A stretch of 64,000 nucleotides of DNA, taken from CAVRXQ01 sp963831155. Lineage in GTDB: Bacteria > Actinomycetota > Acidimicrobiia > Acidimicrobiales > Bog-793. Where the stretch lies: NCBI GenBank assembly GCA_963831155.1, contig CAWHOY010000006.1:558001-622000 (forward strand). Direction: 5' to 3'. The notes below the pieces were generated by a model, which was given only the letters and a program-made list of their open reading frames with translations, made no database searches and was not told the origin of the DNA. Below are positions 16,905 through 25,401 of the stretch, in pieces (within the stretch, counting starts at the first letter, position 1; every line of letters starts with the position of its first letter). Both the position numbers and the translations under genes were made by a program.

Positions 16905-17078
16905 GGGTAGCCGCACAGCACCGATCGGGACGGCGGTCTCGGTCTTCTGGCTGACTCGACCGGTCCTATTGGGAAAGGCGCGTCGCTCTGGAGAAGCCGC
17001 AGATGAGTCTTTCGACTCTTAGCCAAGTGCCATGGAACGCCCACATGCTTTTAGTGGCAGACGAAGGAGGGGGCCAAA

Positions 17079-17369
17079 TTGGCGGTGGTGTTGTCCACTC
17101 TTCTCATCGCTGCCGGATTGGGCGTGCTGATTCTGATCGCTATTGCGCACGCGCGAAACCGAGTCGCCTCTGTCCCCGCCACCGCCTCGACGGAACCCCC
17201 GCCCATGTTCCATGTCATCGAAAGTGACGAGCCGCGCGCAGCACTGGTACGAGCTGTGCGGGAAGAGCGTGCTGTTGCCGAAGCGCGTGCCACCGAAGGT
17301 GCCCCGGAACGCGCACGCGAAGGTAGCGAGAGTGCCGATCGGGGTCACATGGCGGCCGTATGTAGGTAG
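17079..17369 (+). CDS. Small single-span membrane protein, unknown
   Basis: A TTG with AGGAGGGGG five bases upstream opens a 96-residue frame. Residues 2-23 form one hydrophobic span (VVLSTLLIAAGLGVLILIAI). The remainder is a soluble, charged helix rich in Ala, Glu and Arg. The excellent ribosome site is the main support. No family recognised. Confidence 0.45.
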   Translation: MAVVLSTLLIAAGLGVLILIAIAHARNRVASVPATASTEPPPMFHVIESDEPRAALVRAVREERAVAEARATEGAPERAREGSESADRGHMAAVCR

Positions 17370-17457
17370 TGCCACCTGCCCGGCGATCCGAAACAGGGCG
17401 CAGTTGTCGGCCAGATGGCCCTTGTCGTGGAGAGTCGCCTCCTCCGATAGTGGTCAC

Positions 17458-17706
17458 GTGGACAGTTTCAACGTCGATTCGCCTGGTGCGGCGATCTCGG
17501 TCCGACAGAGCAGTGACTCTGGCGAGCCACTCCTCCTCCTGCACGGCGGGCCCGGCGTTCCGGACTACATGCTCGCCTCGACGGCCCCGATGGCCCCTCA
17601 GTTCCGAAGCATCAGCTTCGACCAGCGAGGCGTCGGCGGATCCAAGTGTCTTGAGGTTTGGACTCTTTATGAAAGTCATAGGGCACTGGTGCGCGCGGAG
17701 GTCTGA
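17458..17706 (+). pseudogene. Proline-iminopeptidase-like hydrolase, N-terminal fragment
   Basis: The 82-codon frame has the strand EPLLLLHGGPGVPDYMLAS with the HGGPG oxyanion motif and SISFDQRGVGGS. It then breaks off before the nucleophile elbow. Only the first third of an alpha/beta hydrolase remains. Confidence 0.65.
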
Positions 17707-17750
17707 CTCCACTCGGTACGCGTACAGTCCGCACAGTTAGCCTTGTTTAA

Positions 17751-18965
17751 GTGATACCGCACCTCGTCGTGAACGACGCTGGATCTGCCGAAGGTCGTGG
17801 TTCGAACCGTTCATTCGACGACCGCCCGCTTTTGGTGTTCTGGGAGACGACCAAGGCCTGCTTGCTCACCTGCCGCCACTGTCGGGCAAACGCCCAGCGC
17901 GATCCGGGTCGAGATGATCTCTCGACCGCCGAGGGATTTGCCCTCATCGACGATCTCGCGGCGATCAGCAGGCCGCGTCCGATCATGATCCTCACTGGCG
18001 GCGACTGCCTGATGCGCAAAGACCTCGTCGCTCTAGCAGCCCATGCAAAACAGATGGACGTTCCGGTTGCCATCGCCCCATCGGTCACGCCCAAACTGAC
18101 GTCGACGACCTTGCGCCAGTTACGAGCTCATGACGTCAATACCGCATCGCTGAGTCTGGACGGTGCGACACCGGATGCTCACGAGGCGGTGCGCGGTATC
18201 AACGGCCACTTCGATGCCACCTTGCACGCGATCAACAACTTGAAGGTGCACGGGTACACCGTTCAGGTCAACACAACGGTGATGCGGCGCAATGTGGGAG
18301 AGCTTGCCGACATTGCCTCGCTGATGCACAGATCCGGTGTGAATGTGTGGGAAGTGTTCTTCTTGATCGCGACCGGACGCGGTACTCGTGTCGAGCCAGC
18401 GAGCGCGCGAGAAAACGAAGACATCTGTCACTTCCTCGTTGACGCATCGCGCTACGGATTCACCGTTCGCACCGTCGAAGCGCCCTTCTTCCGGAGAGTC
18501 GTCGTCGATCGCCGTCGCATTGGTGACGTACCTCCCAAGCACGCATTCGCCCTCGGGCCTTTGTACTCACATCTCCGCGACCGCCTCCATGCGCAATTGG
18601 GATCACCCACCGCTCCGGTACGTGCCCCGAGTGCTGCAACTCGCGATGGCAAGGGCGTCATCTTCGTCGCTAACAACGGCGACGTCTTTCCGTCGGGATT
18701 TCTACCTCTCCGACTCGGCAGTGTCCGCGAACAAAACATCGTGGACATCTATCGAGACCATCCGCTATTGCATTCGATCCGGGATGCCAGCTTCGGCGGA
18801 AGGTGCGGCACATGTGAGTACGCAGATCTCTGTGGTGGATCGCGCGCCCGGGCTTTCGCGGCCACCGGAGACCCGCTTGGAGAGGATCCCGGGTGCATCC
18901 GAGCATTCGCCCATGTCGGCCACGAGTGTGACATCTTCGGGGAAAGTCCACGTCTCGACGTCTGA
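17751..18965 (+). CDS. Radical SAM/SPASM protein (TIGR04053-like)
   Basis: This 404-residue protein starts at GTG 17751. C37-x3-C41-x2-C44 in KACLLTCRHCRANA binds the radical SAM 4Fe-4S cluster, and MILTGGDCLMRKDL is the GGE-like motif with Asp. A SPASM-type C-terminus (FGGRCGTCEYADLCGGSRAR, then GEDPGC) supplies cysteines for an auxiliary cluster. The overall shape resembles the TIGR04053 group of heme/peptide-modification-type enzymes, but the substrate is not evident: no precursor peptide gene is seen nearby. An intact gene among fragments, followed 130 bases on by a flavoenzyme gene. Confidence 0.8.
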   Translation: MIPHLVVNDAGSAEGRGSNRSFDDRPLLVFWETTKACLLTCRHCRANAQRDPGRDDLSTAEGFALIDDLAAISRPRPIMILTGGDCLMRKDLVALAAHAKQMDVPVAIAPSVTPKLTSTTLRQLRAHDVNTASLSLDGATPDAHEAVRGINGHFDATLHAINNLKVHGYTVQVNTTVMRRNVGELADIASLMHRSGVNVWEVFFLIATGRGTRVEPASARENEDICHFLVDASRYGFTVRTVEAPFFRRVVVDRRRIGDVPPKHAFALGPLYSHLRDRLHAQLGSPTAPVRAPSAATRDGKGVIFVANNGDVFPSGFLPLRLGSVREQNIVDIYRDHPLLHSIRDASFGGRCGTCEYADLCGGSRARAFAATGDPLGEDPGCIRAFAHVGHECDIFGESPRLDV

Positions 18966-19094
18966 ACCTTCCGACGCGCATCCCTTATCCCGCTCATGTC
19001 CAAAGAACCGCCAAACCCGGATCAAATAGGCCTTTGACATTACGTATTCACACTGTTCCGGCACTCTCCGGGCGACTCGAACGCAGGTTGTAGC

Positions 19095-20567
19095 TTGCTG
19101 TCGGTGACGGTTCGACACGAGCGACTCGCGTCGGACCTGCCGCCGGTAATCCAGGGTGGGATGGGAGTGGCGGTATCGGGATGGCCGCTCGCCCGCGCTG
19201 TGGCGATTCTCGGCCAGCTCGGTGTCGTGTCGGGTACCGCCTTGGAGACGGTCCACGCGCGACGGCTCGGCGACGGCGACCCGTGCGGCCACTTGCGGCG
19301 GGCTTACGCTGCCTTTCCTGAGCCCTCTCTGGTCAAGCGGGTGCTCGACCGTTGGTTCGTCGCCGGGGGGCGCCTGCCTGGCGAGGCGTACCGGGCTGTG
19401 CCGATGTTCCGTCTCGAGTCCCCACGGGCGCTGCGCGAGCTGACTGTCCTCGCCAACTTCGCCGAGGTGCAACTTGCCAAGTCGGGCCACAACGGCCCGA
19501 TCGGCGTCAACTACCTGGAAAAGGTCCAGATACCGACGCCCGACGCCCTCTACGGCGCCTTGCTCGCCGGCGTCGACTACGTGCTCATGGGGGCGGGGAT
19601 TCCTTCAGACGTGCCCCGCCTCCTCAACGATCTGGCCCGCGGCGAGCCGGTCGCCTACCGCGTCACAGTGACGGGCGCGGGACCCGAGGACGGTCACGCC
19701 GTGCGTTTCGACCCGGCGCAGTTCGTCGGTCGCCCCGCCCGACTCGTCCGACCGCGCTTCCTCGCCATCGTCTCGTCCAACACCCTCGCCTCGTTCCTCG
19801 CAAAGAACCCCGTGACGCGCCCCGATGGCTTCGTCGTCGAATACCACTGCGCCGGCGGCCACAATGCCCCGCCGCGCGGTGCCGCCGTTTTTGACGAGCG
19901 CGGCCAGCCCGTCTACGGGCCGCGAGACGAGGTCGATCTCGAACAGATCGCCGCGCTCGGACTGCCGTTCTGGATCGCCGGGAGCGTTGCCTCTCCGGCG
20001 AACCTCGTCAAGGCGCGCGCCGCTGGAGCCGCCGGGATCCAGGTCGGCACGGCCTTCGCCCTTTGTGCGGAGTCTGGCCTTGCCCCCGAGCTGAAGGCCC
20101 GGCTCGTCGCAGCGGCGCGCTCCGGCACGGCTCTAGTCCTGACCGATCCTCGTGTCTCGCCGAGCGGTTATCCGTTCAAGGTCGTCCAGCTCAACGGCAC
20201 GCTCTCCGAGTCTGACGTCTACATGGGGCGCGAGCGGCGATGCGACGTCGGATTGCTGCGCTCACCGTACGTGCGTGCCGACGGCGGCATCGGCTACCGA
20301 TGCCCGAGCGAGCCGGTCGGCGCCTACGTGCGCAAGGGCGGCAGTCGCGACGACACCGTCGGGCGGAAGTGTCTGTGCAGCGCGCTCCTGGCGACCGTCG
20401 GACTGGCGCAGCTGCGCGATTCGGGGTCCGAACCGCCGATCGTGACGAGCGGCGATGACCTCGCTCGTCTGGTCGGCGTTTTGGGCACGAAGAGTAGTTG
20501 GACGGCAGCCGACGTCGTCGCGTACCTGCTCGCCGAGGCGAGAGACCCAGAGCTGTCCATCATCTGA
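19095..20567 (+). CDS. Nitronate monooxygenase-like flavoprotein with extended C-terminus
   Basis: This 490-residue TIM-barrel flavoenzyme fits the 2-nitropropane dioxygenase group. PPVIQGGMGVAVSGWPLARA is the N-terminal FMN-binding loop. VVEYHCAGGHNAPPRG carries the conserved glycine and histidine, and AGAAGIQVGTAFALCAESGL is the phosphate-binding region. It is about 130 residues longer than typical bacterial nitronate monooxygenases. The extension includes a cysteine-bearing segment (YVRKGGSRDDTVGRKCLCSA). A PfaD-like relative is an alternative. The downstream partner is unknown. Confidence 0.75.
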   Translation: MLSVTVRHERLASDLPPVIQGGMGVAVSGWPLARAVAILGQLGVVSGTALETVHARRLGDGDPCGHLRRAYAAFPEPSLVKRVLDRWFVAGGRLPGEAYRAVPMFRLESPRALRELTVLANFAEVQLAKSGHNGPIGVNYLEKVQIPTPDALYGALLAGVDYVLMGAGIPSDVPRLLNDLARGEPVAYRVTVTGAGPEDGHAVRFDPAQFVGRPARLVRPRFLAIVSSNTLASFLAKNPVTRPDGFVVEYHCAGGHNAPPRGAAVFDERGQPVYGPRDEVDLEQIAALGLPFWIAGSVASPANLVKARAAGAAGIQVGTAFALCAESGLAPELKARLVAAARSGTALVLTDPRVSPSGYPFKVVQLNGTLSESDVYMGRERRCDVGLLRSPYVRADGGIGYRCPSEPVGAYVRKGGSRDDTVGRKCLCSALLATVGLAQLRDSGSEPPIVTSGDDLARLVGVLGTKSSWTAADVVAYLLAEARDPELSII

Positions 20568-21150
20568 GCGCGGTTGGCGCCGGTCGCTGTGACCATCGCA
20601 CTCCCACGAGGCGAGTGGCGGGACGCCGACGGATTAGGCGGCTGGCATGGGGAGCGGCACGGGGATTGCGACCTGCCCAAACTGATCCTCGGACCTACGT
20701 CCGTTCCTGCCGGAACGGTTGCGCGCCAGAACGACAGGCGGGCCGAACGTCAGAGGCGTCATGACCGAGCACCGAATCGGCAGGCATCTGTACGGGTGGC
20801 CCCGAACGCGCGCCATAGCGTGCGCCAAGGACTCGCCCGAAAGTGCCTGCCACGGTTTGGTACCGGGCTGTCGCGCCGTTCGGTTCTCCAACCGGCCCCG
20901 TCAGCGTCAGGTCGGCGCGTCACGCCTTTCGGGATGAAAGACGGCAACCAATTGGCGCGTCCCCTGCCTAATCCGGTTCAAATCGTCTGTTCGATGAGGT
21001 GTTGTCCGCGTAGGCGTCTCTACTCGGGGGAATTGGTCTCCTGCGTCCGACTCTCAAGCGTCGCCGCGGTTCAGTAGCGGTTCAGTAGCGAGCCTGGCTC
21101 AGACTTGAGCGCAATTCGCGCGAATCATCGCGTCTAGCAGGTACTTCTTG
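20568..21150. other. Stretch without a recognisable gene
   Basis: Long but protein-poor frames occur; none has a domain or ribosome site I can support. An 11-bp tandem duplication (CGGTTCAGTAG twice) lies at 21067-21088. Confidence 0.4.
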
Positions 21151-21223
21151 TGGGCCGCCCGGGTCTCGATCCCGGCACCTTGGGATTAAAAGTCCCCTGC
21201 TCTGCCCGATGAGCTAGCGGCCC
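21151..21223 (-). tRNA. tRNA-Lys (anticodon UUU)
   Basis: The complement folds into a full cloverleaf. The 7-bp acceptor is GGGCCGC with GCGGCCC and discriminator A. The D-arm is GCTC/GAGC, the anticodon arm GGGGA-CTTTTAA-TCCCA (anticodon TTT), and the T-arm CCGGG/CCCGG. The CCA end is not encoded. Partial copies of its 3' half occur at 4984 and 9377. Confidence 0.95.
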
Positions 21224-21336
21224 GAACGCGTAGTGACAGTGTGCAACTTATTTCAGTCGCGCTAAATCCCTCGTCCGCGAGGCGCCATGTCCGAGTGCTG
21301 CGCGACGCGCAGAGAATTGGCGGCGGAGATTGGCCC

Positions 21337-22251
21337 TTATTGGTCTTCGTAATCGAAGACGCTGACCGCACCAGAGGGAGCTGACTCTGTTTGCGCTCTG
21401 CTGCGCGGCGCACCGGCATGTGACGAGACGGAAATCCTCTCTCGATGCGCGCGCACCAGTCGAGCCGTCTCGATGCCATGTTGATCGCCTGCGTCCAACG
21501 TGATTGAGTCGAGCAGCGAGTCGATTCCGTCAAGTTCTTGCGCAGTGAATAGGTCTGGATCGTCATCGGTATCGCGGATCGGTAGTCGTCCGGGATCGGG
21601 ACCCATCTTCGGAGCGGACTTCTCCGCGTCCGGCGCGGGAGTCTGCTGGGAGGACCCGCGCGGACGGAGATCGGCGGACACTTCGGCAATCGTCGAGTCG
21701 ATGACCTCACGGATCCTGAGAAGTTCCGAGACGGCGTTTTTTCGTTGCTCGTGAAGGTAGGTGAGCTGGGTAGCGGCGTGCGACCGATCTACGTCGAGAC
21801 GCTCGAGCTCTTCGCGTCGGCGACGTCCCGTCTCGAGATCGATCTCTTCCGCTTTCTTCCGAGCGCCGGCGACGATTGAACGGGCTTCGGCGATCGTCTT
21901 TTGGCGCAGGTCTGCGAGCTCAGCTTCGGCGCCCTGTCGCATTGCCTCGGCGCCATCACGGGCTTCCTCGAAAATGCGCTGAATGTGGTCGCCGACACCG
22001 TCGAGCCGAATGGCCTGGCTCGGACGCTGCTGATTCTGCTCGAGGACGCCGACCCGTCGATGCAGCTCGCGCAGCTGGCCGACTGCAGCAGCGAGCTTCC
22101 GCTCGGCCTCGGAGGCCCGTAGTTGCGCCTCATCGAGTCGGCGCTGCTGGTCCGCCACATAGCGATCGACCTGCTCGGGATCGTACCCGCGGCGGTACGC
22201 ACCGAAAATCGGGGTCGGCTCGGCGATCTGCGACGCCCGGGGTTGTTGCAT
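21337..22251 (-). CDS. DivIVA-domain coiled-coil protein (Wag31-like)
   Basis: The start at ATG 22251 is preferred, with GGGAGG six bases upstream; ATG 22257 is adjacent to that SD. About 304 residues. The N-terminus carries a degenerate DivIVA motif (FGAYRRGYDPEQVDRYVADQ). A long coiled coil follows at about residues 25-170, with RRLDEAQLRASEAERKLAAA and ARKKAEEIDLETGRRRREEL. The tail is acidic and disordered. Such proteins mark poles or septa in actinobacteria. It is less conserved than the essential Wag31, so it may be an accessory paralogue. Confidence 0.75.
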   Translation of the reverse strand: MQQPRASQIAEPTPIFGAYRRGYDPEQVDRYVADQQRRLDEAQLRASEAERKLAAAVGQLRELHRRVGVLEQNQQRPSQAIRLDGVGDHIQRIFEEARDGAEAMRQGAEAELADLRQKTIAEARSIVAGARKKAEEIDLETGRRRREELERLDVDRSHAATQLTYLHEQRKNAVSELLRIREVIDSTIAEVSADLRPRGSSQQTPAPDAEKSAPKMGPDPGRLPIRDTDDDPDLFTAQELDGIDSLLDSITLDAGDQHGIETARLVRAHRERISVSSHAGAPRSRAQTESAPSGAVSVFDYEDQ

Positions 22252-22391
22252 CGTCATCCTCCCAGCGCCTCCCGGCGCGTAGCCCATTGGGTTCGCGTGC
22301 CTGTTCTCGGCACCACGCCCCTGTCCGGCCGATCGTACCGAGGGGGTATGGCGGGAACGCGGATGGCGCGTCACCACCGCGAGCGCCTGTA

Positions 22392-23378
22392 TTAGGACGT
22401 CGAACGCTCAAAGAACGCGAACAGGGGCGTCGCGCGCCGTGCGTTCTCGAGCAACGGGAGCCCGAACGCGTCTTCGATCGTCGCGAGCAGCGAGTAATGG
22501 GTGTAGGCGGTTCCGACTCGAAGGCCGCGGCGAACGTTCGGCGCGATGACGAACGTCGCGATCTGCCCGCCGCCGCAGCAGGAGACGATTCGGTTCGGCG
22601 CTACGACCGCCGCGTCGGAGCTCGCGGACTCGTCCCAGGTCACGAAGAGGACACCGTGGTCTCGCCACGCGGCGCTCTTCGTGACCATGTTCACGAAAAC
22701 ATCGAGCCATGCCGCGGCAGTGGCAGCAGGACAGTCGTGACCGTCGTGACAGAGATTGGGCGTCACCCAGACGAAGCGCGGGACGCCGATCGAGGGTCCG
22801 GCGAGCAGGCGTGGCAATTCTGACTCTGGACGGATCGCGTCGCAAAGCTGCTTGCTCGCTCTCACATCGTCGTAATAGCGGAAGGGGTTGTGCTTCGCTG
22901 CGTAGTCGTTGCCGCCATAGTCGGCGAGAAAGCATGGGGAGGGTGCGCCTTCCATGTACGCGGCGAACGAGATGCGCGCGGCGTACAGCTGCTCAGCGAG
23001 GTTCGGCGCGTTGACGAAGCACTCCACGCAGTCGCTCGTAATCCCCCACGTCGAACCGCTCGTTAGCGCCAAGTAGTTCGGCAAGCTCGGGTGGGCAACG
23101 GAGTAGTAGTTCGTTGCGAGTGCGTAACTTTTCGCGAGCATCGCGAAGCCCGGCAACGCGAGTGCTGTTTGGTAATCGAGATTCTCCATGACGACGACGA
23201 AGACATGACGAAATGCCGGAATACCACCGCGTTCTGCGGAGTGTCGAGACACCTGGCCGTGACCGGCCGGTCGCACCCCGTGCACTTCGTTCGCGCCTCC
23301 GGCGGGGGGAAGTGACAGGGCGAACGAGATCGCGACGGCCAGCGTGACGATCATCAAAGATCGGCGAATCTGAGTCAA
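22392..23378 (-). CDS. Secreted phosphoesterase of the alkaline-phosphatase superfamily (AcpA-like)
   Basis: This 328-residue protein has a signal peptide (MTQIRRSLMIVTLAVAISFA, cleavage near GGA at about 28). Motifs of the phosphoesterase family follow: HVFVVVMENLDYQTAL, AHPSLPNYLALTSGSTWGIT with the S/T nucleophile region, and GVLFVTWDESASSD near the metal site. Four cysteines (CVEC; CHDGHDC) suggest disulfides. It probably hydrolyses extracellular phosphate esters or phospholipid head groups. It is divergent to no clear partner. Confidence 0.8.
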   Translation of the reverse strand: MTQIRRSLMIVTLAVAISFALSLPPAGGANEVHGVRPAGHGQVSRHSAERGGIPAFRHVFVVVMENLDYQTALALPGFAMLAKSYALATNYYSVAHPSLPNYLALTSGSTWGITSDCVECFVNAPNLAEQLYAARISFAAYMEGAPSPCFLADYGGNDYAAKHNPFRYYDDVRASKQLCDAIRPESELPRLLAGPSIGVPRFVWVTPNLCHDGHDCPAATAAAWLDVFVNMVTKSAAWRDHGVLFVTWDESASSDAAVVAPNRIVSCCGGGQIATFVIAPNVRRGLRVGTAYTHYSLLATIEDAFGLPLLENARRATPLFAFFERSTS

Positions 23379-23548
23379 TGTCGCTCAGGGTGATCTCGTT
23401 CTGGCGGTGCGGAATTGCTGATCGAGGTGGCTCGTTCAGCCATCATCGCCACGATAAACCGGGCTGGTCGTCGAGTCGCGAGCAGCGGGAGATCGGGCGC
23501 ACGTTCATGTTCACCGTCGCGAGCGATCGAGCGTGGCGGGGCCCGCTT

Positions 23549-23884
23549 CTACTTCGTCGCCGCGGCGTCCGTCTTCTTCGCAGGAGCGGGGGAGGGCGTG
23601 GCGCCTGATGAGGAATCAGGTGTGCTCGACTTCGACTCCGAGTTCGGGGTTGCGTCGTGCCCGTTCGAGGTCGTAGCTCCGTCGGCCATGGGCTTCGTTG
23701 ACGATGACGAGCGGTTGTCGGTCTTGTAAAAGCCAGAACCCTTGAAGACGATTCCGACCGCTCCGTAGACCTTCTTCAACGCGCCGCCGCAGACATCGCA
23801 GGTCGTCAACGGGGAGTCCGAAAACGCCTGCACGGCCTCGAACGCCCGCCCGCAGGTCTTGCACTGGTACTCGTACGTCGGCAA
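23549..23884 (-). CDS. FmdB-family zinc-ribbon protein
   Basis: The start is a TTG at 23884, with GGAGG seven bases upstream. The product begins PTYEYQCKTCGRAFEAVQAF and has C8, C11, C29 and C32 for one zinc ribbon. It is followed by GIVFKGSGFYKTD, as in FmdB proteins. The remaining 55 residues are a Ser/Thr/Pro-rich tail. Regulatory role suspected in the family, unproven. Confidence 0.85.
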   Translation of the reverse strand: MPTYEYQCKTCGRAFEAVQAFSDSPLTTCDVCGGALKKVYGAVGIVFKGSGFYKTDNRSSSSTKPMADGATTSNGHDATPNSESKSSTPDSSSGATPSPAPAKKTDAAATK

Positions 23885-24015
23885 GACGGTTCCTCCGCGG
23901 GTTCGCGTCGCTAGCACTCGCTGTATGAGAGTGCCAGTATAACTGGAACGACCCGCTCAGAGGCCCATGTCGCCGGTGTCACCCATCCGCAGTCGACGTC
24001 ACCCCCGCGTAGACT

Positions 24016-24525
24016 TTGACGGTGACCGATCGGAGCCTCGCCCGGTTGGATCCCCTCGGGCCGGCGAGGATGGGCGATGTCGCCCCGAGGGATGCGACCC
24101 ACCGTCGGGCCCGGGCCGGCTGTCGCGTTTCGATGCTTCCCGAGACGACGGCGAAAGTGGCGTCGAACGCGATCACCAAGGGGGACGTGCTCGGAGCGGC
24201 ACGTGTGGCTGGAATCCTCGCCGCGAAGCGGACGTCGGAGCTCATCCCGTACTGCAACTCCGTGCTCATCTCGAGCGTTTCGATCAACTTCACGATTGGC
24301 GACGACGCGGTCGACGTCGAAGCGACGGTCGAAGCGTTTGACCGGACAGGCGTGGAGATGGAAGCGATGACGGCGTGCGCGGTAGCCGCACTGACTGTGT
24401 ATGACATGTGCAAATCGTCGGACCGCACAATGTCAATAGGTGAACTCCAGCTCTGGGAGAAAAGTGGCGGGAGATCGGGCACTTGGCGCCGCGCCGGAGC
24501 TGTCGGCGGTGCGTTGCCGTTCTGA
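24016..24525 (+). CDS. moaC: Cyclic pyranopterin monophosphate synthase accessory protein MoaC
   Basis: This protein of 167-169 residues starts at TTG 24016 or GTG 24022; neither has a strong ribosome site. The family signature is complete: ARMGDVAPRDATHRRARAGC, ITKGDVLGAARVAGILAAKR, TSELIPYCNSVLISSVSINF, and EAMTACAVAALTVYDMCKSS. MoaC converts the GTP-derived intermediate to cPMP in molybdenum cofactor synthesis. The end is slightly extended. The adjacent SepX-like gene fits the actinobacterial habit of moco genes lying near that gene. Confidence 0.92.
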   Translation: MTVTDRSLARLDPLGPARMGDVAPRDATHRRARAGCRVSMLPETTAKVASNAITKGDVLGAARVAGILAAKRTSELIPYCNSVLISSVSINFTIGDDAVDVEATVEAFDRTGVEMEAMTACAVAALTVYDMCKSSDRTMSIGELQLWEKSGGRSGTWRRAGAVGGALPF

Positions 24526-24670
24526 CATTCCATTGCTGGATGAGACCGCGTAACTCACAGCAGTAAACACCACAAATCCACACCGTAAATCCACGAGCGC
24601 ATTCGCGCCCCCGAGTACCCTTGTTCTGCAGACGCGTGCGTGCACTCGCCGGCGAATTGAAAGGTAACGA

Positions 24671-25234
24671 GTGGTCGTTCTTGTGATTGTGCTTGTGTGG
24701 CTCGTTGCTTTGATACCCGTAGCACTTCGTCGGCATTCCGCGCATCAAGTGACTGCGTCAGTGGCTCGCTTTCGACGTCAGCGTCGTCTGCTCGAGCGCG
24801 CCTATCGGTCGAGAGTCGGGAACGATGACGTCACGCTTCCCGCGATACGCGGCGTAGAGCCGCACGCGAGAGAGAACGTTCGGCGCCATTCGCCGTGTGC
24901 AACCATTTCCGATCTGCATCTGAGGAGGAGAAGGGTCCTCTCGGCATTCGGTGGGGCGTTGGTGATCTCTCTCATTCTCGGTGCAGTGCCAGGATTGAGC
25001 GCCTTTTGGACGATCTCGATGGTGCTTGCGGCGTCGCTCACCGCGTATGTCGTGTTGCTCTCACGGTTTGCGTCAGCCCAGGCGTCGTTGCCGCGCCGCC
25101 ATCGCGCAGACGGCAAACTCCGCGTCCCGGAGGATTGGGTGACCCGGCAGTACGGCGAGACGGGCGACGTGCTGGATCGCGACGTGCCGCGCGTGCCATG
25201 GGTCCGCCTGCTCGTCGAAGAACAGAGCGCGTAA
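24671..25234 (+). CDS. SepX/GlpR-like divisome membrane protein (tentative)
   Basis: This 187-residue protein starts at GTG 24671 with GAAAGGT eight bases upstream. It has one N-terminal membrane span (VVLVIVLVWLVALIPVALRR), then a basic cytoplasmic stretch, then two spans near residues 92-132, and a hydrophilic tail. This topology with an R-rich first loop matches the actinobacterial SepX/GlpR cell-division protein. Context (moaC before, tRNA-Ala after) supports it; the sequence match itself is weak. Confidence 0.45.
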   Translation: MVVLVIVLVWLVALIPVALRRHSAHQVTASVARFRRQRRLLERAYRSRVGNDDVTLPAIRGVEPHARENVRRHSPCATISDLHLRRRRVLSAFGGALVISLILGAVPGLSAFWTISMVLAASLTAYVVLLSRFASAQASLPRRHRADGKLRVPEDWVTRQYGETGDVLDRDVPRVPWVRLLVEEQSA

Positions 25235-25328
25235 CAGCGGTTCTCGTCGGGGCGGTTCCTCGTCCTTTCGGACGAAGCGAGACGCGGCACTAATCTCGAC
25301 GCGATCCCGGCTGCTCTTTTTCGGCCCC

Positions 25329-25401
25329 GGGGGTGTAGCTCAGCTGGTAGAGCGCCACGTTCGCAACGTGGAAGTCGGCGGTTCGAGTCCGCTCACCTCC
25401 A
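25329..25401 (+). tRNA. tRNA-Ala (anticodon CGC)
   Basis: A complete cloverleaf is present. The acceptor is GGGGGTG with CACCTCC, including the G3:U70 pair that identifies alanine tRNAs. The D-arm is GCTC/GAGC, the anticodon arm CCACG-TTCGCAA-CGTGG, and the discriminator A. No encoded CCA. Its 3' half is the integration site for the tandem elements to the right. Confidence 0.97.

Larger units (their letters stand above)
4984..21223. mobile_element. Mosaic island region at tRNA-Lys (decayed, probably composite)
   Basis: Two direct-repeat fragments of the tRNA-Lys 3' half (4984-5014 and 9377-9409) lie left of the intact gene at 21151-21223, as expected for successive integrations at its 3' end. 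Between them are many truncated genes (PadR copy, methyltransferase, HAD, IS630, IS481, DUF4232, alpha/beta hydrolase). No integrase survives. The presence of an intact tyrA (12487-13632) is a caution: not everything here need be foreign. Confidence 0.4.

Noticed and set aside
20574..21077. A 167-codon plus-strand frame
   Set aside because: Arg- and Gln-rich composition, no ribosome site, no domain, and overlapping equally long frames; typical of non-coding high-GC DNA.
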